Positions 15,001 to 28,561 of a stretch of DNA of 64,000 nt are shown here, in pieces. The notes beneath the pieces are model-generated. The model made no database searches and was not told the origin of the DNA. It was given only the letters and a program-made list of their open reading frames with translations. Source of the stretch: Diphasiastrum complanatum (taxonomy: Eukaryota > Streptophyta > Lycopodiopsida > Lycopodiales > Lycopodiaceae); the NCBI GenBank assembly GCA_029204225.1, contig CM055108.1, forward strand, positions 25,177,803 to 25,241,802. Direction: 5' to 3'. Every line of letters starts with the position of its first letter. The stretch's first letter is position 1. The translations under genes and the position numbers were made by a program.

Positions 15001-17259
15001 TCTCTACGTTCCAGGTTTAAAGAAGAATTTACTTTCAGTTTCTGTTATCACTAAACAGAACATGAAAGTTGAGTTTGATGATCAGAAGTGACTTATCAAA
15101 GACAAAAACAAAGGATACAAAGTTGTGGTCACAGGATCTTTGGAAGGTCGACTTTATAAACTTGATGCATCTACATCGGATCATCAGGTTTGTGCAGCTT
15201 CTGATAGCATGGAGAGCAGGATATGGCATGAAAGGTTTGGACATTTGAATTATAAAAGCTTACAGGTTCTAAAAGACAATAATATGGTAATAGGATTACC
15301 TAATATTGTATCTTCAAGAAAAATTTGTGAAGGATGTGTTATGGGCAAGCATCATTGTATGCAGTTTCCTAAGGATGGAGCATATAGAGCCAAGGAGATC
15401 TTGGAGCTTGTTCATACAGACTTATGTGGTCCCATGCAGACTGAGTCTATAGGGGGAGCATCCTACTTCATGATATTTGTGGATGATTTTTCCAGGAAGG
15501 TATGGATATACTTGCTTAAGTATAAGGTACTCAGTTCAAATCACTTGTTGAAAAGCAGACATGAAAGCAAATTAAGATTCTACGTTCAGATAAGGGAGGT
15601 GAGTTCATATCTACAGAGTTCCAGGAATTCTGCAAAGAACATGGAATCAAGAGACAATTTGCTTCGACTGATACACCATAGCATCATGGAGTAGCCGAGA
15701 GAAAGAACATGTCTATTGTGGAGAGTGCTTGAAGCATGCTACGAGGTAAGAACCTCAAGAATCATTTGTGGGGCGAAGCAGTTAGTACAGCAGTTTACTT
15801 ACTTAATAGAAGTCCTACAAAAGCTGTTCTAAATCGAACTCTAGAAGAAGCTTTCACAGGTATAAAACCTAAAGTGGATCATCTACGAGTTTTTGGTTGT
15901 ATTGCATATGCTCATATTCCTAAAGATAATTGTCAAAAACTTGATTCAAAGGCAATCAAGTGTTTATTCCTAGGTTATGATGAGGAAGAGCCTTTATAAT
16001 CTTACCAGTAAGAAGGTGATTATGAGCAAGGATGTTATGTTTGAGGAAAGTGGGTCTTCTAACCTAGAAGATCATGAGGAGGATGTATTTTCTCCTACAT
16101 CAAAAACTCCTATTATAGATGATGTTCAGGAAGATACAGGTCCATGTGATATAGCTTCTACACAAGTTGTACCAGGGGTGAGTACTCAGGTGGATCTTGG
16201 TAAACGTAAGGAAAGGTCAAGTGTATTTGATACTTATTCTCCTTCTACGTCACCTACAAAGAAATTACCAAGATGGTATTGTGAGACTATATAGGACAGT
16301 CAAATGTTGAATGAGGGAGAATTGAGTCAACAAGGAGCTAAGAGATTGACACGGTCAAGTGGACACTATCATGAAGATGGTGAAGAAACGCATTATGCGT
16401 TTATGGCTTCAATGTTGGATTCTCCTTTATTTTATGAACATGCTGCAAAGGAACAAGTTTGGAAGACTGCTATGGATGAGGAGTACAATTCTATTATGAA
16501 AAACGAGACATGGGATCTTGTTGAACTTCCAGCAGGTAAGAAACCAATTGGTTGCAAGTGGATTTATAGAACCAAGTTTAAGTCTGATGGTTCTATAGAT
16601 AAGTATGAAGCTGGTTGATCTACTGTGACACCAATGATCAAGTTGCAGATATCTTCACAAAAGGACTTGGTCGTGAAAAATTTGAGAAGTTCAGGAGACT
16701 CCTAGGTGTTATTGATAATCAATTATCCATTAAGGGGGAGTGTTAGAAATTAATGGTTAATTAATTATATGTAAAGGCCAGCCTGCGTGCTAGACGGCCT
16801 ATTTCTATTTTTAGTATAGGTACTTCTATTTATAGTATAAGTACCAATTTTGCTAGAATAGTATAGAAATCTATTTTAACTAAGATAGCATAGATCTCTA
16901 TTGTTAAGACTTCATAATTAGCATTCCAATTGCTATTGTAGAAGGATTTGCTTTTGTTTTTGGGCAGTCTCTATAAGAGCAGATGGGCGCCCACCTCCAT
17001 TGTCATCTCAATTTCCAGTCTATGAAGCATAGCTTCTTGCAGTCCATCTTCTTCCTCTTGTGATTGATGTTTTGTGTGAGCACTAATAAGATTAGTTTAC
17101 TCCGATTTCTGAATTCTATTAGACCTTTGGTTTTCCTACCGCATGGTGTACTAATATCCTTCATCCCATCCTCAATATCTCCTTAGTGCAAATGATCCGA
17201 GATTTCCCATTAAGGTTCCCCGGAATGCAAATTTTGCTTTTATATCTATACATACATAA

Positions 17260-17292
<33 letters not shown>

Positions 17293-18524
17293 GTAGGCAT
17301 CTAACGACCTACTCATCATTTGTATGGTAGCAACACATCGATAGGAAGAATGCCGCCTTGAAGGCTCCCCTTGAAATGCGTCCCAAGTGGTAGGCCCTTT
17401 CCTTAAGATCTTGCCACCATGTAAACGCCTTCTCACATAAAAACTTGAGCTTTTAACAAGATAGAATATGTTGCAGTCTTGAAGATAAATTTGGTTGCAA
17501 AAGTCTTTGGCTTACAAAGTTGAATCTATTTGTGTTGTTGTGCAGGAGGCAATGCAAAAGGCCGTAAATGTCATTTGTGAAGACCCAGGCGTGGATGCAA
17601 CGAGCACAAGTGACATAGACGACGCTCGCGGGGGATATCCCATGCACAACCGACCTCAATAGCAAGCTGATGAGAGGAAATGTGCAACTGCCCAAGACAA
17701 TAGCGCACGCCGTGTGATAGGGGCTGTCGGCAACAATGGCAAACCAGAAGGATCAAGAGAGAGGAAGTGTGTCTGGTAATATCTCAGTCGAAAGCGGGAA
17801 GGTGGGAGGGAGCTCCAAGTCTGCTGCATATTTTGACAGAATAAATAGCATCGGATCAGATGTCGTAAGAGATCAGACGCTTGCTGGTACCAAGATAGCT
17901 TGGCATGGGAATCAGCTAGGACACGTGAAGAAGTAATCGCAGCAACTATGTATCTATCCGGGTGAGATGCACGAATCTCCTGAATCTACTGAAGAAAAAG
18001 AATAAGGTGGAAAAAGCCCTCAAGGATGATCGGAGGAGTAGCAAACTCAGCACATAGGATATCATGAGGGGTGGTAGTCTTGGCACGTATCATGCGACCC
18101 AACATAGTGGCCTGAATGCGAGAAATGCCTGCCCAGTCCCGGAGAGAAAGTCCTGGCAACCAGATTTCGAAGGCATACATCACTGCTGAAACCAGTGTGT
18201 GAAACAAATGGCATCTAGTAGCGAGATGAAAAATATGATTCATTGTACAACCACGCTCGAACTGGACCAATGCTGAAAGACCGGAGGAAATGTGCGCAAA
18301 TGCAGCCTGGCGGAAACGAAGAAGGGGCGCAGTAAACAAGACTCCCAAGTAAGTATAAGAGGCAACAATGTCAACTTCCTAGCCGTCATAGAAGAATTGA
18401 TAATTGTGAAGGCTTTGTCGATTGGTGTTAAAAATCATGATCGTCATCTTTTTTAAGTTAACAGAGAGACTCCAAGCAACACAAAACCGATGTAAGACCT
18501 GTAAATGACACTACAACCCTTCTG

Positions 18525-18602
<78 letters not shown>

Positions 18603-21600
18603 AAACAAAAGAGATGGAGGAGAGAGAAAATGAGGGGGAGAGAGTTTCAAGGCTTTAAGAGAGATGGTGTAGCTCCCAAAGGATGGTGAAGATCCAAGAT
18701 GGTGTAGCTCCTCAAGACATGGTGAAGATCCTCCAAACTCAAGCTCTTGCTCCCATCCAATCCTTGCTCCACAGCTCCAATATCTACAAAAAATGAGGGC
18801 GAGCTACATCCTTATTTTCTTGAAGGAGGAGGTGAGGTGAGTTATGGACTCGGCTCATTACATTCGCCGCGTCCATTTACATTTACTTTACTTTATGCAT
18901 AAGCAGGCCTTGGGCCCTTTTTAATTCATTAGTGACAGTTAGACTATATGGTTGGCCTTTGGCCTTATTATTCATTATTAGGCCATTTGGACATATTATT
19001 GGAGAGTGGGGGCCTTCTTGGAGGGCGCACTATTTTCCCTCCCAGTTGGGCCCTAGCCACCGGAAGCTTCCTTTTAGGGCTTCCTCTTGGCTATAAGTAG
19101 GGAAACTGTGTCATTTGTTATTCAGCTGATGATATTGATCTCCCTCTTTAGTCTGCTTAATCTCTCTCTTTCTTGCTTTCTAGGGTTAAGTCTTGCTTAT
19201 GTGCTACTTTCATAGCTTAAGTCTTGCTTATGTGATGCTTTCATAGCTTAGCTCTAGATCAGATGTGGCTGTATTCGTAACTTGGTATCAGAGCACTTTC
19301 TTGTGCACTACTTTTTCAGATTTAGTAGAGGCTGTCCAACGCCCTACTAACCCATCACTTTTGTCGATTTTTTTCCATCAGATTTCCATCGTTTTTTCAG
19401 ATTTAGTAGAGGCTGTCCAGCGCCCTACTAACCGATCACTTTTGTCAATTTTTTCATCAGATTTCCATCGTTTTTCCAGATTTGGTAGAGGCTGGCCAAC
19501 GCCCTACTACCTTGTCACTTTCGTCGATTTTTTCCACTGATTTGTTGCCCATTTCGTGGCTTGATTGGAGGCTGTCCAGCGCCTTACTTCATCACCATTT
19601 TCAGCGGTTTTCTCCATTTTTCTGTTCAGGTTATGTGCGGATTTTGGTAGCTACTGCCCAGCGCCCTACTACCTTGCCATCTTCGACGGATTTCTCCACC
19701 GATTTGCTATCCATTTTGCTGATTGTTTGGAGGCTGTTCAGCGCCCTACTTCATCACCATTTTCAGCGGTTTTTCCATCATGTTGTAGGACATTTGTGGA
19801 TCTTACTAGCTGCTGCCCAGCACCCATTTTCAGCTTGGATCTTCAGCTCTCTCTCTCTCTCTTTAGCCTCCTATCCAAAAATCACCCAATTCCGTAATCG
19901 TTTGCTATTCCAAATTGCCAAAATCCTGCAGCCTGTTCATCGCTGCCCCAGCCCTTCCGACTTGTCACTTTCGCCTATTTCGTTTCCAGCCATTTTTCAC
20001 AGTTTATCAAAAGGCTCTCCAGCGCCCATCCTCAACCACATTTCACGGAATTCCGACTCCGTTTGATATTCCAATTTGACATTTCCCTCCTGGCTGTCTA
20101 GCGCATTTTTACAGCCTTCATTTTCACTTTTTCCATTTGCTGATTGCTGCCCTTTCTTAGTTGTGATAATATTGGTTTTAATAGACTAATTTGGGGTGAC
20201 GACAAGAGTCCGCTCCCTCAAGTTTTCGTCTATTCCTTCCACTATCATTATGGCACATTCACCTACCCCGAGTGAAACTGTTCAGGAAAACTTATCCGAT
20301 CAGTTTCGGCGCATGGATGAAACCCTTTCTGGCCTCATTCTTCGCTTCGATACAGTTATGACCGGCTTTCCTACTATGCAGTCACATATTGATTCTTTAC
20401 AGCCTCATGATCCTGGAAAAGCTCCTGTCTTTCCTTCATTTGGGACTCCCCCTCCATTTGGATTTCCATCTTCTTCTGCTAGTCAGCCTGGTGGTGGACT
20501 GTTCATTCCACCTAACCCACCTCCTGGTTTCTTTCCACGTCCCCCAGTTCCTGAGCCACACTTTGCTCGAGACTTTCATGATAGGGTACAGCTTGCTACC
20601 TATTCCGGTTCCTCTGACGAGAACTTATTAGAGAATTGGTTTGCTAAGCTTGACACATATTTTCAGATCTACCCTAAGATTGATCCTCAGAAGATCTAGT
20701 TGGCTGCTTTACACTTAGATGGACGCGCCGCCACGTGGTAGCAAGTTTATCGAGCTGATCCTGATCGGGAAGGGCTCCATATATGGCATACCTTTCGTCG
20801 TGACCTCCGTCATGCTATGATTGATCCTCAGTGGCTCGACCGCCAACGTGATACATTCCGTAGTCTCACTCAGACCAGTGACCTTGCTTTTTATACAGAT
20901 CAGTTTATGGAGCTTTCTTATCTTTTCACCCACTGAGCTTATCTCTCGTTACATTGCTGGGCTTCATGGTGCCTTTTGTTACGATGTTTCTTCCTTCCGT
21001 CCTCCCACACTTGTTGAGGTGATGTCTCTTGCCAGTACTTTACAGCACAAGTACTCTGACACCCTTCCTTCCCGCTTCTCCCGACCCCGTCCTTCTGCTT
21101 CATCTTTTCCCGCTATGTCCACCCCTACACCTGCCCCTTCAGTTCCAGTTCCTTGCATTGTGGACCCTCGACCTGCTTTTGTCCGACATTACACGTCTGC
21201 AGAGTTCGCTGACCTTCAGGATCCTATATCACACAGTTTGAGCGAGTTGCCTAATTTACTTGAGATAGTTATTGATCTACCTGAGCTCGTCATTATATCC
21301 CATAGTGAGTCAGAGTCACATATATAGGTTCCTACTGATGCTGATTCACATATACAGGTTGCGGCTGATATGGTCCTTGATATTGACATAGCATGCTAAG
21401 ATCCTATTGATGATGTTGTTCCATGCTTTGATATTGTTGTTGGGTACTTTGATGTTACTCGTGTTCCTGAGCGCCATGCTATAGATGTTGTCGCCTATGC
21501 TCCTTATTTCGATATTATTCATGGGTCTACGGTTTCAGATGCTTTGGCTACTCCAGTAGATCTCCATATGGCATACGGTTATACATTTCATGATGGTCCT

Positions 21601-24600
21601 ATTGTATACTCACTAGCTGATTTTGTTGATACCCGTCTAGATGAGTATGCGGTTCTTCTAGATGCATATTTAGGCCAGAACGTATCAGTTGATGCTTCTG
21701 TTATTATGCCTACGTATGTTGTTCCATTTGTGGATCATATTATTCTAGATGCGGGGCGAGAGTATAATGCTTTAGTGGATACAGGCAGTACACATTCATT
21801 TATTAGCAGTTACATTTCCACCAGGATTCGTGCTACACCTGTTCCTGCTTCCCAGCCTCTCAATGTTGAGGTTGCTCGTTCCCATTCTTTTCCCAGTTCT
21901 CAGATGATTCAGGGCTTGGATTATCGCATTGGTGATTTTTCTGGTCAGGCAGATTTCTACATTTCTCTGAAGCACTATGACATTATTTTTGGTGCAGCCT
22001 GGTTCTCTTCACTTGGTACTATTGCTATGGATCTCTCTCAGCAGACACTTTCCGTTACTCATGCTGGTCAGCATCATTCACTTGCTGATATTGATTCCCA
22101 GGGTGACTATCAGTTGGTTACCAGGAAGCAATTTATGCGTAGCCTACCAAAGGCTCAGGATGCAGCACTTCTTTCCATTCAGAGTACGTCACTTGCTGCT
22201 TCACTTTCACCATTCGTGGGTCCTCTTCCTCAGGTTGATGCTCCTTCGGATTTAGAGGTTGTTGTTGTGTGCCTTGTGCCTATATTCCTTGATTCACAAA
22301 TATTGTATTCAGTGGTCATTCCTGGTTTCATTGATATTCAAGCCATATACCTTGGTGGTATTTCTACTATTGCTTTTGCGCATACCTCAGATAGCCCTCC
22401 TGGTTCGGTGATTGGTGCAGTATCTTCTCCATTGGTCTCTATATCTCCATCTCTTGAGTCCGTTATGGCTGATGTTCCTGTTGATTTCTATGGGGTTCTT
22501 CACGGGTCCACGTTTGATGGTTCTCTCGCTATTGGTGATCAGGTTGTATCTTCTTTTGCTTTACTCCATGGATCTCTGCTGAAGGTTTGTGAACCGCCTC
22601 ATGATATTTCTACAGTTCCTTACATGATTCATGCGCCTTTGGCCCTTATCATTATACATTTTCCATCTGAGGATATTTGCGAGATGGTCACTATTACTTA
22701 TCTAGGGTATTTATATGCTGGGATCTTTCTAGATGAGTATACGGGCATCCTTCAGCCTCCTTGTGTTTCTACATATAGGTTTGCTGCAGTCCATGCCGAT
22801 GCTATGGATATATGTCATTCCTGGTTATTACGTATAGCTTGGTTTCCATTTGGACCTGTTGATTGGTGATGGTTTTTCCATATTACTGATCGCCTATGGT
22901 GCGGATATCTCTATGATTATGCATGTGGCTCTCTATCTGTTCCTTGGATTGTTGCTCATTGTCAGGCTTGGCATATCCTGATGGCTTGGGTTATTGCCTC
23001 CGTTCTAGCTACTATTTGTCCAGGTGATTTTCAGATTCCCCGTCATTTCAGGTTGCTCCATATCGCTTGGTCTCCGATGCTGAGTTGCCACTTTGTTCTG
23101 GTTTTCCGAGACCAACAAGGTGCCTTGAGAGAGTTCCTTCTCCTCTCTTGGATAGTTTTTAAGGATGTTGCCGCCATATACTTCAGTATTGCTCATATGT
23201 GCTCTGATACTCATTCCCAGCTACATGTGGATATTGATCTGATGTTTGCTACTGATGTTGCGGATCCTGTTCCTCGTTCCAGTGCATTCCTTCTATTCCT
23301 CACTTGTGCGCCTGGTGTGTACTTTGGGATTACACCTGTGGCCCGATTCTCCATCTGTTTTTGGTGTATCCTATGATGGATTGGTATGTCCATATGAGGT
23401 CTTTCTGGATGAGTTTTTTGGCTACAATTTTTCAGTTGAAACCTCTACTATTTCTAGATTTGTTTCTTTTGTTTTTATGCATCATGTCTTTTTAGATGAT
23501 GCATGGATTTCTTGGACCTTCTGGAGCTTTTGGCATGTTGCTCTTCTCGTGATAGGGGCCTTGAAGGTACCGTGTGCCATTACTACTTCTCATTCATGGG
23601 CCTTATGGATACCTTGGGCTTTTGACCATGCTGGTGCACATTTCTCCATTTTAGCTATCCTTTGTCAGGATGATCTCTTTATGATCCATGTTTCCTGGCA
23701 TGTCGCTTGCTTTTCTATGCTACTACAGCGTGCCTGTCATCCTGCTTATGTTCCTACTCCTTGGTGCTGGTCTTCCGATGCTGCTATCTTTTCTTGGGGC
23801 ACCTATATCACTGAGTTTGCACATATGGTTGATGGTTACGTGTATGATGCCGCTATTCGCGATGAGTGTCCATCTCTTTTCCAGTTTCCTTATTGGCTTC
23901 CCGTTGTTGATGCAGTACCTTGGCATTCCTAGTTGCTGCTTGATCTTCTTCTGGTTCCTTGGCATTCGTGGTTGTTCCATATTGCTTGGTTTCAGATGAC
24001 GCGGCCGAGATGTTCCCTTCGTTGCCATGATGTTGATCCTGAGCTGTTCCCTTTCTTACCAGCTGCCATTCACCAGGTTCGCCTTCACCATAGTCAATGC
24101 TGTCGACAAATTCAGTTTTTGGTCCAGTTCGATGGTCGTCCTGTTGAGGAGGCCACATGGGAGCCTATTGATGTCTTTTATCATACACCATCACTTGCGG
24201 ATCAGGATCGTGCTCCTCCTACACTTGTTGATTCCTCTACATCAGATGCTGCTCTAGTTGTTGATGCACCAGGGCTTGATGCTGTTTGATCCAGTTTCTT
24301 TTTGGCAATTGGGTCTTTTTTTTTTGTGCAGGGGAGAGTTATGGACTCGGCTCATTACATTCGCCGCGTCCATTTACATTTACTTTACTTTATGCATAAT
24401 CGGGCCTTGGGCCCTTTTTTATTCATTAGTGATAGTTAGACTATATGGTTGGCCTTTGGCCTTATTATTCATTATTAGGCCATTTGGACATATTACTGGA
24501 GAGTGGGGGCCTTCTTGGAGGGCGCACTATTTTCCCTCCCAGTTGGGCCCTAGCCACCGGAAGCTTCCTTTTAGGGCTTCCTCTTGGCTATAAGTAGGGA

Positions 24601-27600
24601 AACTGTGTCATTTGTTATTCAGCTGATGATATTGATCTCTCTCTTTAGTCTCCTTAATCTCTCTCTTTCCTGCTTTCTAGGGTTAAGTCTTGCTTATGTG
24701 CTACTTTCATAGCTTAAATATTGCTTATGTGATGCTTTCATAGCTTAGCTCTAGATCAGTTGTGGCTCTATTCGTAACTAGGTGGACATGCATGAGTGAA
24801 GAGGGTGAGGTGTAAGGGACTTAACTATGCATGGGTAGGTAGAGAGATGGATGCACGGGGCTTGCATGGGGTATAGATCAAATTTGGGGTAGTGCCCACG
24901 AAGAAATGTCTTGTGTCATCTTATCTTTGCATAATTGTCATTAATTCCTAGGCCATTTTTAGAGAAGTTACCCATCCCCTATCCAAGACATTTTTTTAAG
25001 GGTTCCATATTGCCAATCCAAGGCATTTTTTCTAGGGGCTGCCCATCCCCAATCATGGTGGAAACAACATGTTTAAATAATGTGGCCAGGATGGGAGAAA
25101 GTGTTCTAGCAGCATGGATCAGTAATTCAGATTCAAGGTCCTCAATAACATGGGCGCAGTGGGACTTCAGCCTCGTGGCCACTAGTAACATTTCAGAGGT
25201 AAACAATGAGCAATCAGAGGAACAAGGAGAAATGGAGATGGGAGTGTTAGTGGGTATGGTATAAAGAGTGGTGGCATAATTAGTTCAAGATTGTATGTCT
25301 GATAGGAGGGGGGATGAGTACGTGGCATGAACTCACGCCAAAAAGCACCCAATGAAGAATTTAAGAGAGGTTAACAAGTCTCCTCCCCTTAGATACTTCA
25401 CAGGCATGCTTTTTACGATGGAGCACACAATGATCGGAGCAACGGGTGGTATGCAGGAGATATGGAGCATGCGTGAGAGAATGGATGACTTGTTGATGAA
25501 GGCGATGACACTCAATATCATACCAAGGGTGACGAATGGAGCAAGATGAAGTGGATTTGCAAGGAAAAGGTTTAGATGGGAAAGAGAGAGAGAGGCAGCA
25601 ATATGGAGAGTCGAGGAAAGGAAAGTGGCTTGCACATCCAAAGGACTGTCATGAGGGAATTGATGAAGCAAGTAGGTAAGAGACTCAAGGTAGAGTGGTA
25701 TGTAGGCACAATCAAAGGTTTGTCTCAAAGCATGATCAATGGTAGGAGGAAGATGAGGAGGTTGATGATATACAAGTTTGCCAAGATGGAAGGAGAGGAA
25801 AGAGTGGGCAGATAAAGTGGTAGGAGATTATAGAAATCAAAAATAGAGGGATAGAGGAAGGTGATCCCATGAGATAATCAACAACGTTGTGACTTCCATT
25901 ATGGGGGTGACATGTGAAGCCTCTAGAATCAGGCCAACAAGCCAGGCCATTATAAATGGCTAGCTCATGTGCTTCTCCTAGATGTAGCAAATAGTGCTCA
26001 TAAGAAGTGATAGGACCCAACATGTCAGCAGAAGTCCTGGTGACTCCCAACTCATCACAATTAGGAGCATGGATGTGTAGCTGATCAGCAACCGAGTGAA
26101 AGTCAACTTGGCGAGAAGCGGTCCTAGCATCAAAGTCACCCATGAGAGAGAGAGGTTTATTGATGTCTTTCAAGTACCAATAGGTACTTAAGTCTAAAAG
26201 AGTACATTTTAAGTGTGATAGGCATCACGGGAGCATAAAGAACTACTTTTAAATTCCAGTAAAAAGGAATCAGCTAAAGGTGAACAACCAAATAATCACA
26301 TGTAACAAACAAATAAACATAATAGTGTCTAACTAGAAAAAGAGAGAATGAAGGGATCTCTCAAGCTGGAAGTCTTTGTGGTCTGAAAAATTTAGTGATA
26401 TTCATGGATATAGAGACTGTTGTCGATGGTGAAGGTTGTTTGGAAGGTCTAGGATGGGCTCTCGAAGCACTTGATGCGTATGAGGGACTATCTGGCTATG
26501 CTATTCTTGGGATTTGTGTTTGGAAGGGATGCTTGCTACATCTTCAGAGTCATCGTCAAAAGCATCATCATGGGTGTGACAATGAGAGAAGTAAGCTATG
26601 ACAAAAGGTTGCAACATTTCCTAGAAGATACTAAATCTGGGTTCGGCGCGTTTCAGGGACGGTAGTGGCTGGGCCCCGCTGATACATTCTACCATTGGAG
26701 TGAAGTAGGGCTGCCCCTTATCACCTACTCTCTTTGCACTATATTGATGACCTCGAGTGGATTATTCGCGAGGAAGGTGGAGAGGGCTGTCCCTTAGCAG
26801 CTATTATTATCCCCATTCTCCTATATGCTGACGATGTGGTTCTTCTCTCATCCTCTGCAGCTGGTTTACAGAGACACCTTTTTGCTTTACATCGCTTCTG
26901 TCCTTTGGGGATTGACAGTTAATACTAAGAAGACCAAGATTATGGTGTTCAACACCAATAGACAGCATATGAGAGATGTGACCTTCTATTATGACGGGTT
27001 GCCGATTGAGATTGTGACCTCTTACACTTATTTGGGAGTACTTTTCTCTGGTCCACTACTCAGATTTCGATCGGCCGCCCTCACCAAACTCCGTAAGGGG
27101 CATACTTCTCTTGTTGATATGGAGAGATTCTGTTCCACATATTATGTACAGGACCATGCTACCAGATGCTTGCTATTTTCTACCACTGTCTCCCTAGTTG
27201 TTTTATACTTTGTTGAGACTTGGTGTCCGGATTTATCACGTGATACTTGTAGGGATCTTACTCGTATCCAAATTCTCATGCTCAGCAGGATGATTAGGGC
27301 TAAGCCCTTGGTGCCACAGGATATCATATTAGCGGAGCTTGCTTCCCCTCCCCTGGTTATCGGTGCTATGTTTCAGATCATTACCTTTCTTCACAGGATA
27401 CCAGAGTTAGACACTTCCAAATATGTTGTTGCTGCTCTCACTTCATCACGCACCATTGCTGGATAGGGGGCCAAGCATTCTTGGTATGGCAGTGTCTTAG
27501 CCCTTCTTCGGACTTGGGGCTTATCTGTACATGATATTCCGAGCGGGACCCATGCTTATATCAGACAGCATATTTATCGGAGCTACATACGCACTATATG

Positions 27601-28464
27601 GTCACAGCCTAACCTTGATAAGGTCAAGATACATTTCTATGGCACATATCTACTACGGTTGGATACTACGGGTACTCCTATCCTTCCAGCATATCTTACA
27701 CAGCCATTATCATTTGGTCTGAGGTACCGTATGGGACAGCTTCGAGTCTCTTCTCATCAGCTGGCTATCGAGAAGGGTAGATACACGGACACTCCCAGAT
27801 TGCAGAGGATATGTCAGCTTTGTTCTCTTCAAAAGGTGGAGGATGAGTTTCATTTCATCTTTCGTTGTCCAGTATATTATGAGATCAAAGGGCGATACCA
27901 CTATTTATATAGAGATACTCCTCTCACGCTGCGATCCTTCCTCGAGTATCCAGACCCCGGATGTGTAGGTCTTCTATTGAGAGAGATGTATACTCTACGA
28001 GCTTCACTTCTACCTACCCCAGATATGGATCACAATCAGGCTCATATTACCCAGTTTTTCCAAAAGCAAGACAGAGAGGATATTTCAGTTGTGGATTTTG
28101 AAGTCCCCGTTCGGAGATCGAAGATACAGAGAGTCTCACATACTTCTGCTAGATCTAGGATTACCAGATCTTCACGTGCTTCCCGCCAGTCTACAGCACG
28201 CTCCACTACTACTATCACTCACTATTTCCAGCTTTCTCGTAGCTAGTCTCCTCCGCAGAGCAAGTTGTTAAGCTCTTGCATTGCACCCTCACAAGCTGGT
28301 GGTCAAGCTTTGATACTTCTTCTTAGAGATAGAGAGATAGATATACTAGTTCTTTTCTTTTTACTAGTAAATAAGTCCGTATGTGGACAATGCTCCTCAC
28401 TTTTTGTACTCTCTTTTGTCTTATGTACCTTTGGGTACCAAAAGACGTTAATAGTAATAATTCT

Positions 28465-28561
<97 letters not shown>

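Larger units (their letters stand above)
12857..17121 (+). mobile_element. Ty1/copia retrotransposon, degenerate, with TSD
   Basis: The 5' LTR is 12857-13245 and the 3' LTR 16741-17121. Both start TGTTAG; they end TATCA and TATTA respectively. Flanking 5-bp target duplications GACCT lie at 12852-12856 and 17122-17126. The primer site at 13246 (TGGTATCAGAGC) matches initiator tRNA-Met, and the purine tract is at 16733-16740. Domain order gag, protease, integrase, RT identifies copia. Most of RT and RNase H is deleted at about 16617, and many stops are present. It is inserted in a LINE inside EXECUTER intron 3. Confidence 0.95.
18840..24779 (+). mobile_element. Non-autonomous Ty3/gypsy-type LTR retrotransposon with unusual LTR ends
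   Basis: LTRs at 18840-19282 and 24337-24779 are both 443 bp, with about a dozen differences by eye. A 5-bp target duplication AGGTG lies at 18835-18839 and 24780-24784. The primer site TGGTATCAGAGCAC abuts the 5' LTR at 19283. The LTR ends are AGTTA...TAACT rather than TG...CA. Inside are a repeated leader, gag, an aspartic protease and a terminal chromodomain-like segment. I find no reverse transcriptase, RNase H or integrase core, so it must have used enzymes of a relative. It is inserted in a minus-strand LINE. Confidence 0.92.

Noticed and set aside
19482-20066. 194-codon open frame, Pro/Ser/Phe-rich
   Set aside because: It spans the tandem leader repeats of the gypsy-type element and is probably open by composition and periodicity only.
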